A stretch of DNA of 5,098 nucleotides, taken from assembly GCA_946405475.1 (NCBI GenBank), contig CAMJHI010000174.1:1-5098 (forward strand), written 5' to 3'. The translations under genes and the position numbers were made by a program. The DNA comes from an uncultured Clostridia bacterium (GTDB lineage: Bacteria; Bacillota; Clostridia; Oscillospirales; Acutalibacteraceae). Each line of letters opens with the position of its first letter. Position 1 is the stretch's first letter. Below, piece after piece: positions 1-5,098 of this stretch. The notes below the pieces were generated by a model. The model saw nothing but the letters and a program-made list of their open reading frames with translations, was not told the DNA's origin and made no database searches.

Positions 1-10
1 CACAAGCGCA

Positions 11-118
11 CGAGGGAGCGGATCTTTTTCCGTCATATTGCACCAAAAATCCTTGCTTTGCGTCAGCAAAGCGGCGGCTTTTTTGCACAATCTGACGAAA
101 AAATCTCTCGTTCCCTCG
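11..118. repeat. Long imperfect inverted repeat in the intergenic region
   Basis: The two arms, about 11-49 and 80-118, pair over roughly 35 positions with a few mismatches and bulges. Paired blocks include 11-20 with 109-118, 25-28 with 98-101, 31-35 with 93-97, 37-40 with 88-91, and an A-run at 45-49 with a T-run at 80-84. The centre is a perfect 7-bp stem with a GTCA loop. The whole segment can therefore fold into one hairpin of about 108 nt as RNA or as a DNA cruciform. No open reading frame of note lies inside. It could be a bidirectional terminator, a MITE-like or REP-like palindromic element, or a structured RNA. The sequence alone does not decide between these. Confidence 0.7.
45..84 (+). 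terminator. Possible intrinsic terminator of a gene off the left edge
   Basis: A perfect stem (55-61 GCTTTGC with 66-72 GCAAAGC) closes a GTCA loop and can be extended by G-T pairs at 53-54 with 73-74. A run of five A lies upstream (45-49) and a run of six T downstream (79-84). The stem ends about six bases before the T-run, which is looser than a textbook terminator unless the GGCGGC segment also pairs. The A-run makes it potentially active on both strands. It would insulate the PBP transcript from whatever lies to the left. Confidence 0.45.
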
Positions 119-124
119 CACACT

Positions 125-137
125 CTGATTGAATCAG
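125..137. promoter_or_regulatory. Small perfect palindrome upstream of the PBP gene
   Basis: CTGATT and AATCAG flank a single central G, giving a 13-nt palindrome 30-42 nt before the PBP start codon. It could be a protein-binding site or a short hairpin in the leader. I could not identify a convincing -35/-10 pair around it. TTGCAC at 83-88 is the best -35 candidate but has no good -10 partner at normal spacing. No function is claimed. Confidence 0.25.
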
Positions 138-147
138 CGTTTCCCTA

Positions 148-157
148 AAAGGGGAGG
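148..157 (+). promoter_or_regulatory. Ribosome binding site of the PBP gene
   Basis: A strong Shine-Dalgarno run (AAAGGGGAGG) ends 9 nt before the ATG at 167 and fixes that start. The TTCCC just upstream (141-145) can pair with the GGGGA of the site across a TAAAA loop, with one G-T pair, so the site may be partly masked in the mRNA. Confidence 0.75.
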
Positions 158-166
158 AACCACCGG

Positions 167-2221
167 ATGAACAGCGATAACCGTTTGCGCCGCCGCGGCA
201 GGATCTGCCTGGGGCTTGTTTTCGCTGTGCTGGCGGTTTTCAGCGCGACCTTTTTCAAGATCCAGATCGTCGACGGTGAGGAATATGTCAAAGCGGGCGA
301 GCAGATCAAAGTGAAAAACGTGGCGGTCGAGGGCGCCCGGGGCGAAATTCTTGACCGCAACGGCAACCCTCTGGTGACCAACCGGCAGGGCAGCGCCATC
401 GTGTTCGATTCCGCTTTTTTCCCTTCCGCCAAGGAGCAGGGCGAGCGAAACGCCATCATCTATTCGCTCATCATGCTGTTTGAGCAGCAGGGCGTGCCGT
501 GGAACGACGATCTGCCGCTGCAATTGAGCAAGGACGGCAAAACCGTCAGCTTTCTGCCGGACCGCGATAAGGACATCGACTTTCTGCGCACCGAGATCTT
601 AAACCTCAACCCCTACGCCACGGCACAGAACTGCATGGACGCGCTGGTGGAAACCTATGAACTGAAGCCGTTTGCGCCGGATGCTGCGCGCAAGGTGGCG
701 TCGGTCTGCTACGGCATGCGCATGGCGGATTTCGGCGCGGCGAACCTTTACACCTTTGCCGATGACGTGCCGACCGACATGGTTTCGCGCATCAAAGAAA
801 ACTCCAACTTCTACCGCGGCGTCGACGTGGAGATCGTCTCCTACCGCGAATATACCGACGGAGCGCTGCTGCCGCATATTCTCGGGCGCGTCGGCGTGAT
901 CAGCGCGGAGGAATATGAAAAATCGCAGCAGGAAAAAAGCGGCTACCGCATGAATTCCATCATCGGCAAAGACGGGATCGAAAGCGCCATGGAGGGTTAT
1001 CTGCGCGGCACGGTGGGCGAAAAGAGCATCGTGACCGATTCCGAAGGCAACGTCACCGCCCATTACACCGTGGAGCCTACGCAGGGCGACACCGTGGTGC
1101 TGACCATCGAAAAGAACCTGCAGCAGGTGGCGAAGGATGCGCTTTCCGCCGGGCTGGAGGCCTTGCGGGAGGACAGCCTCGTTGACCCCGCCGGGGCGAT
1201 CATCATTGAAGACGTCAACAACGGCGAGGTGCTGGCGAGCTTTTCTTACCCGAGCTACGACATCACCACCTTTGCCGACGATTACGCGGCGCTGGCCAAA
1301 GACACACGCGCGCCGCTGTGGAACCGCGCGCTGAAAAGCACCTATTCGCCCGGCTCCACCATGAAGCCCTGCACCGCCATCGCCGCGCTGGAGGAGGGCA
1401 TTATCACCACCGATACGTATTTCCGCTGCACGCGCAGCCATACTTACCTCGATCACAAGTTCCAGTGTCTGCAGCCGCACCGGCACCTGACCATGAACGT
1501 GGTCTCCGCCATCAACGAATCGTGCAACATCTTTTTCTATAACGTGGCCGAGCGCACGAACATCGACGTGATCAACGAATACGCCGGCATTTTAGGGCTC
1601 GGCGCAAAAACCGGCGTGGAATTGTCCGAAGCCGCCGGTATTCTCGACAGCCCCGAATACCGCGCCTCCATCAAGCAGACCTGGTTGCCCGGCTTCACCC
1701 TGCAAAACGCCATCGGCAACGGCGGCAGCATGTTCACGCCGGTCCAGCTCGTCAATTACTGCGCCACCATCGCCAACGGCGGCACGCGCTACCGCCCCCA
1801 CTTCGTCAAAAGCATCAAGAGCTTTGATTACAGCGAAACCGTGCTGGACAACAGCTCGCAGATCGTGCTGCGCACCGGTATCAAAGACAGCACGCTGCGC
1901 ACCGTGCGCGAGGGCATGGCGCTGGTCGGCTCCATCGGCTACTGTTCCCGGGCCTTCAAGGGTCTGCCGATCAAGGCGGCCGCCAAGACCGGTACGTCGC
2001 AGGTCGACCGCAAGATTAACGGCCGCACCGTGACCACCAACAACGGCTTCCTCATCACTTACGCCCCGGCGGACAACCCGCAGATCGCCATTTGCATCGC
2101 CGCGGAAGGCGCGGGCAGCGGCTCGTCGCTGGCGCCCATTGCCGCCAAGGTTTACGATTATTATTTCAAAGAGATGAACAATTTAGAGCAACCGCAAAAA
2201 GAGAATACTTTGCTGAAATAA
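167..2221 (+). CDS. Class B penicillin-binding protein (PBP2/MrdA-like D,D-transpeptidase)
   Basis: This 684-residue, membrane-anchored enzyme cross-links peptidoglycan stem peptides outside the cytoplasmic membrane and is a beta-lactam target. A basic N-terminus (R6-R12) precedes one membrane segment at about 13-30. The PBP dimerisation region follows, with its G56-A-R58-G59 and D63-R64-N65-G66 signature and a conserved block ending G268-KDGIE near 269-272. The transpeptidase domain spans about 340-670 and has all three active-site motifs: S397-T-M-K400 with the nucleophile serine, S452-C-N454, and K607-T-G609. There are no C-terminal PASTA repeats, which argues against a SpoVD/PBP2x type and for a PBP2 (MrdA-like) elongation enzyme. 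A Cys/His-rich insert lies between the first two motifs (C421, C434, H438, H440, C453). The length is near that of other class B PBPs. No rodA or mreBCD partner is visible. The class is certain; the PBP2 subtype is an inference. Confidence 0.93.
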   Translation: MNSDNRLRRRGRICLGLVFAVLAVFSATFFKIQIVDGEEYVKAGEQIKVKNVAVEGARGEILDRNGNPLVTNRQGSAIVFDSAFFPSAKEQGERNAIIYSLIMLFEQQGVPWNDDLPLQLSKDGKTVSFLPDRDKDIDFLRTEILNLNPYATAQNCMDALVETYELKPFAPDAARKVASVCYGMRMADFGAANLYTFADDVPTDMVSRIKENSNFYRGVDVEIVSYREYTDGALLPHILGRVGVISAEEYEKSQQEKSGYRMNSIIGKDGIESAMEGYLRGTVGEKSIVTDSEGNVTAHYTVEPTQGDTVVLTIEKNLQQVAKDALSAGLEALREDSLVDPAGAIIIEDVNNGEVLASFSYPSYDITTFADDYAALAKDTRAPLWNRALKSTYSPGSTMKPCTAIAALEEGIITTDTYFRCTRSHTYLDHKFQCLQPHRHLTMNVVSAINESCNIFFYNVAERTNIDVINEYAGILGLGAKTGVELSEAAGILDSPEYRASIKQTWLPGFTLQNAIGNGGSMFTPVQLVNYCATIANGGTRYRPHFVKSIKSFDYSETVLDNSSQIVLRTGIKDSTLRTVREGMALVGSIGYCSRAFKGLPIKAAAKTGTSQVDRKINGRTVTTNNGFLITYAPADNPQIAICIAAEGAGSGSSLAPIAAKVYDYYFKEMNNLEQPQKENTLLK

Positions 2222-2245
2222 ATCAAAGGAAAGGACAAAACAATT

Positions 2246-3364
2246 ATGGAAATGGATCTGATGCAGGCGAAGCTCGCCGTGATCGAAGCAGGCAAAAAGC
2301 TGGTGGAAACCGGCCTGATCGCCCGTACCTGGGGCAACGTGAGCTGCCGGTTGAACGACACGGAGTTCGTCATCACCCCCAGCGGCCGTTCTTACGAGAG
2401 CCTGACGCCGGATGAGATCGTCACGGTGAAGATCGAGGATCTGAGCTATGAGGGCGAGATCAAGCCGTCGAGCGAAAAAGGCGTTCACGCCGCCGCTTAC
2501 CGCCTGCGCCCCGAGGTGAATTTTGTCATCCACACCCACCAGCTCAACGCTTCGGTCGTGAGCTCGCTGGGGCAGGATATGCCGGTGGACAGCGCGATGC
2601 ACGCTTCCGTTCTGGGCAATAAGGTGCCGCTGGCGGCTTACGGTCTGCCGGGCACCAAAAAGCTGAAGATGGGCGTCACCACGGCCATTGAGCAGAACCC
2701 CGGCAGCAAGGCGGTCATCATGGCGCACCACGGCGCGGTCTGCATGGGCGCTGACAGCAACGAGGCGTTCTTTATTGCGCAGACGCTGGAAGACGCCTGC
2801 CACGTGTTCATCGCCAAAAAACACGGGGAACTGAAAAAGATCAAAAAGCCGATCTGCTACAGCTCCGTGCGCAACGGCGATACCCTGCTGATTTCGGGCG
2901 ACGACGGCACCGATTTTGAAACCTCGCTGACCAAGGAGCTTGACCGCAAGGATTTCGGCGTTGCCGCCATGCACCGCGATATCTATCTGGACAGACCCGA
3001 ATTCAACGCCATCGTCAACGTGGCCACGCCCGAGATCCTCGCCACGCAGGATAAATGCCGCAAGCTTAAGCCCCTGCTCGATGATTTCGCGCAGATCGCG
3101 GGCGTCAACGTGAAAAAAGCGAAACGCGACAAGGCGGCCAAGGCGCTCAAGGGCAGAAGCGCGGTGTTCGTCAAGGGCGGCGGCGCGCTGTGCTGCGGCT
3201 CGGATATGTACGAAGCCAACGCGACCCGCATGGTGGTCGAAAAGAACTGCCAGGCCTATCTGGCGGCCTGCAGCTTCGGCGTCACCAATTACATCAACAC
3301 GCTGGAATCCTGCCTGATGCGGTTCGTTTATCTGAAAAAGTATTCCAAGCAGAAGGATCAATAA
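2246..3364 (+). CDS. Class II aldolase/adducin family protein with a second, degenerate aldolase domain
   Basis: This is a 372-residue cytoplasmic protein with no signal peptide. Residues 1 to about 195 form a class II aldolase domain with every landmark of the FucA metal site: T28/G30/N31 and T44-P-S46-G47 for phosphate, P74-S-S-E77 with the acidic residue, H96-T-H98, and H161-H162-G for zinc. Family members cleave or rearrange sugar phosphates (fuculose-, rhamnulose- or ribulose-phosphate types). Residues about 235-345 resemble a second copy of the fold in which the zinc histidines are replaced (N258, A260, G311/G312). By my alignment from memory, the FucA catalytic tyrosine and the AraD catalytic aspartate fall on A117 and A120, so the substrate cannot be named. 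The start is supported by AGGAAAGGA at 2227-2235, although M3 and M6 are possible alternatives. The gene starts 24 nt after the PBP stop, so the two are probably co-transcribed. Confidence 0.88.
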   Translation: MEMDLMQAKLAVIEAGKKLVETGLIARTWGNVSCRLNDTEFVITPSGRSYESLTPDEIVTVKIEDLSYEGEIKPSSEKGVHAAAYRLRPEVNFVIHTHQLNASVVSSLGQDMPVDSAMHASVLGNKVPLAAYGLPGTKKLKMGVTTAIEQNPGSKAVIMAHHGAVCMGADSNEAFFIAQTLEDACHVFIAKKHGELKKIKKPICYSSVRNGDTLLISGDDGTDFETSLTKELDRKDFGVAAMHRDIYLDRPEFNAIVNVATPEILATQDKCRKLKPLLDDFAQIAGVNVKKAKRDKAAKALKGRSAVFVKGGGALCCGSDMYEANATRMVVEKNCQAYLAACSFGVTNYINTLESCLMRFVYLKKYSKQKDQ

Positions 3365-3370
3365 TTCGTT

Positions 3371-3380
3371 AAAGGAGAGG
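3371..3380 (+). promoter_or_regulatory. Ribosome binding site supporting a GTG start
   Basis: AAAGGAGAGG lies 5 nt before the GTG at 3386 and is the only strong Shine-Dalgarno site in the 21-nt gap after the aldolase-like gene. It selects GTG as the initiation codon. The resulting N-terminus (M-F-A-S-V-N-S) is also the one expected for YifB proteins. The next in-frame ATG codes for M18 and would cut into the conserved N-terminal domain. Confidence 0.8.
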
Positions 3381-3385
3381 CTGCC

Positions 3386-4921
3386 GTGTTTGCCTCAGTC
3401 AACAGCGTCGGGTTGTTCGGCGTCGTCGCTTACCCGATGAAGATCGAAGCGGATCTTTCCCGCGGAATGCCGAAATTCGACGTGGTCGGTCTGCCGGACA
3501 CGGCGGTGAGCGAATCCCGCGAGCGGGTGCGTTCCGCGCTGCGCAACACGGGGCTCGAATTCCCGCTCGGCCACATCACGGTCAATCTGGCGCCGGCCGA
3601 CAAAAAGAAGGAAGGCCCGGTTTACGATCTGCCCATCCTGATCGCTCTGCTGCAGGCGAGCGGTCAGCTCAAGGGCGACTTTTCCGACGCCGCTTTCATG
3701 GGCGAGCTTTCGCTGGGCGGCGAGGTGCGCCGGGTCAAGGGCGTTCTGCCCATGACCATTCAGGCCAGACGCGACGGCGTCAAGCGTGTTTTCGTGCCGG
3801 CCGACAACGCGGCGGAGGGTTGCGTGGTGCGCGGCGTCGAGGTCTATCCGGTGCATACGGTCACGGAACTGCTGCTCCATCTGCGCGGCGTCACCCTCAT
3901 CCGACCGGCCGACAGCCGCGATTATGAGCAGATCCGTCTGGCGCCCGACGCGCCGGATTTCAGCGACGTCAAGGGTCAGCTCGAGGCGAAATACGCTTTG
4001 GAGGTCGCGGCGGCCGGCGGCCACAACGTGCTCATGATCGGGCCGCCCGGCTCGGGCAAAAGCATGCTGGCCAAGCGTCTGCCCTCCATCCTGCCGGAGA
4101 TGAGCTTTGAGGAATCGCTCGAAACCACCAAGCTCTATTCCGTGGCGGGCGCACTCGACAAAGACGTTTCGCTCATCACCGCGCGCCCGTTCCGTGCGCC
4201 GCACCACACCAGCTCGGTGGCGGGTCTGGCCGGCGGCGGCAGCGGTGTGCCGCGTCCGGGCGATCTGTCGCTGGCGCACAACGGCGTTCTGTTTCTTGAC
4301 GAGCTGCCCGAATTCAACAAAAAGGCGCTGGAGATCCTGCGCCAGCCGTTGGAAGACGGGCACATTAACATCACCCGCGCCTACGGCACGGTGTCGTATG
4401 ACTGCGCGGTCATGCTTGTGTGCGCCATGAACCCGTGCCCCTGCGGCTATTACGGTCACCCGACCCGCCGCTGCACCTGTTCGGCGGGCGAGGCGGCACG
4501 TTACGTCAACCGCGTGTCCGGTCCGCTGCTGGACCGGCTGGATATCCACATTGAAGTGCCGCCCGTGAACTATGAGGAATTGAGCGGCCCGGCCGCGCAG
4601 ACCGAAACCTCCGCCCAGATCCGCGCCCGGGTCAACCGCGCCCGGCAGATTCAGCTTGAACGGCTCGAGGGCACGGGCGTGAAATGCAACGCGCAAATGA
4701 CCCCCAAGCTGACCCAGCAGTTCTGCGCCATGAGCAACGAGGCGGCTGCTCTGCTGCGCAGCGCGTTTGAGCGGCTCGGTCTTTCCGCCCGCGCTTACGA
4801 TAAGATTTTGCGCGTGGCGCGCACCGTGGCCGACCTTGACGGCAGCGGGCGCATCGAGGCGCCGCACATTTCCCGCGCCATCGGCTTCCGCAGTCTGGAT
4901 CGCCGCTTCTGGGGGCAGTGA
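3386..4921 (+). CDS. comM: YifB/ComM family Mg-chelatase-like AAA+ ATPase
   Basis: At 511 residues this is a full-length family member; E. coli YifB and Haemophilus ComM are about the same size. The N-terminal ChlI-type domain (about 1-170) has the hallmark blocks VGLPDTAVSESRERVRSA (34-51) and a NLAPADKKKEG stretch (67-77). The Mg-chelatase-type AAA+ core (about 190-395) has Walker A G219-P-P-G-S-G-K225-S226, the PFRAPHH block (268-274), Walker B with D305-E306, sensor-1 N349, and a likely arginine finger in GPLLDR (R384). Cysteines C351, C353, C363 and C365 form a family-typical CPC/CTC pair that may hold a metal. The C-terminal helical domain runs from about 405 to 507. Known ComM proteins are hexameric helicases that drive branch migration when transforming DNA is integrated. 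That role here is inferred from the family, since no other competence gene is visible. The gene starts with GTG, 21 nt after the aldolase-like gene. Confidence 0.95.
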   Translation: MFASVNSVGLFGVVAYPMKIEADLSRGMPKFDVVGLPDTAVSESRERVRSALRNTGLEFPLGHITVNLAPADKKKEGPVYDLPILIALLQASGQLKGDFSDAAFMGELSLGGEVRRVKGVLPMTIQARRDGVKRVFVPADNAAEGCVVRGVEVYPVHTVTELLLHLRGVTLIRPADSRDYEQIRLAPDAPDFSDVKGQLEAKYALEVAAAGGHNVLMIGPPGSGKSMLAKRLPSILPEMSFEESLETTKLYSVAGALDKDVSLITARPFRAPHHTSSVAGLAGGGSGVPRPGDLSLAHNGVLFLDELPEFNKKALEILRQPLEDGHINITRAYGTVSYDCAVMLVCAMNPCPCGYYGHPTRRCTCSAGEAARYVNRVSGPLLDRLDIHIEVPPVNYEELSGPAAQTETSAQIRARVNRARQIQLERLEGTGVKCNAQMTPKLTQQFCAMSNEAAALLRSAFERLGLSARAYDKILRVARTVADLDGSGRIEAPHISRAIGFRSLDRRFWGQ

Positions 4922-4941
4922 ACGGCGGGGTTTGATTGGTT

Positions 4942-4966
4942 CATCGCACACGGTTCGTGTGTTGTG
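4942..4966. repeat. Small hairpin between the yifB/comM and lipoprotein genes
   Basis: CACACG (4947-4952) and CGTGTG (4956-4961) form a perfect 6-bp stem with a 3-nt loop. The stem can be lengthened with a wobble pair and a mismatch to 4942-4966. An A/G tract, not a T-run, follows, so it is not a standard intrinsic terminator on the + strand. It could be a weak terminator, an mRNA processing or stability element, or an operator. The remainder of the 73-nt gap is a 22-nt all-purine tract (4969-4990) that includes the ribosome binding site of the next gene. Confidence 0.4.
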
Positions 4967-4994
4967 ATAAAAAGGAAAAGGAAGGAAGAACCAA

Positions 4995-5098
4995 ATGAAA
5001 AAGATGATCGCACTCGTTCTCTTTGCCGCAACGGTTTTTACGCTGGCGGCCTGCGCGAAAAAAGGGGAACGCTACGTGGAACCGCCCACCGAGGTCAT
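4995..5098 (+). CDS. Lipoprotein, N-terminal part only (cut by window edge)
   Basis: Only the first 34 codons are present, followed by two bases of the next one. The start M-K-K-M and a hydrophobic stretch at about residues 5-17 lead to a lipobox L17-A-A-C20, which is a type II (lipoprotein) signal peptide. C20 would be lipidated by Lgt after membrane insertion, and Lsp would then cleave before it, leaving the protein anchored to the outer face of the cytoplasmic membrane. The mature start is charged (A-K-K-G-E-R) and then proline-rich (EPPTE), typical of a linker before a folded domain. GGAAGG at 4980-4985 sits 9 nt before the ATG and supports it over the later M4. The function cannot be told from what is visible. 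The 73-nt gap and hairpin leave open whether it belongs to the upstream transcript. Confidence 0.8.
   Translation, partial: MKKMIALVLFAATVFTLAACAKKGERYVEPPTEV

Noticed and set aside
83..111. TTGCAC at 83-88 as a -35 promoter element for the PBP gene
   Set aside because: At 17-nt spacing the -10 position reads TCTCGT, a poor match, and the site lies inside the long hairpin arm.
599..1486. A 295-codon open frame on the minus strand inside the PBP gene
   Set aside because: It lies wholly within the PBP coding region, has no recognisable motif and is explained by GC-rich third positions.
2183..3361. A 392-codon open frame on the minus strand opposite the aldolase-like gene
   Set aside because: It covers the same bases as a gene with a clear metal-site signature and a ribosome binding site, and its composition is that of a shadow frame.
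4432..4480. The Cys-rich CPC/CTC segment of YifB/ComM as an unusual zinc insertion
   Set aside because: This Cys pattern is a normal feature of YifB family proteins, so it is recorded in the gene entry and not as a novelty.
3395..4951. A 518-codon open frame on the minus strand opposite yifB/comM
   Set aside because: The + strand frame has all YifB/ComM motifs over its full length. The antisense frame is rich in R, A, G, H and V, shows no recognisable domain and is a by-product of GC-biased codon use.

Overview
The window is a compact stretch of bacterial chromosome with every gene on the + strand. From left to right it holds an intergenic region dominated by a long imperfect hairpin, a class B penicillin-binding protein (PBP), a class II aldolase-like protein, a YifB/ComM-type AAA+ ATPase, and the first 34 codons of a lipoprotein that runs off the right edge. 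The first three genes are complete and open, with no frameshift seen. Strong purine-rich Shine-Dalgarno sites, GC-rich third positions, an MKK-type lipoprotein signal and the style of the PBP suggest a GC-rich Clostridia member (Oscillospiraceae/Ruminococcaceae-like gut bacterium). This is an inference from style, not a species call.

Layout: 1-166 is non-coding and contains an inverted repeat at 11-118, a terminator-like core, a small palindrome and the PBP ribosome binding site. The PBP gene (167-2221), the aldolase-like gene (2246-3364) and the yifB/comM gene (3386-4921) are separated by only 24 and 21 nt, each gap holding just a ribosome binding site, so they are probably one transcript. 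A 73-nt gap with a small hairpin and a purine tract then precedes the lipoprotein start at 4995.

Functionally the genes do not form an obvious pathway. The PBP cross-links peptidoglycan outside the membrane, the aldolase-like protein is a cytoplasmic metal enzyme of unknown substrate, and YifB/ComM is a cytoplasmic DNA branch-migration motor linked to natural transformation in other bacteria. I see no defence island, CRISPR array, transposase, phage gene, tRNA or rRNA. I do not see a new multi-gene system. The points most worth a second look are the internally duplicated aldolase with a dead second metal site, a Cys/His cluster in the PBP that matches the spacing of a zinc site reported in PBP2, and the long hairpin at the left edge.
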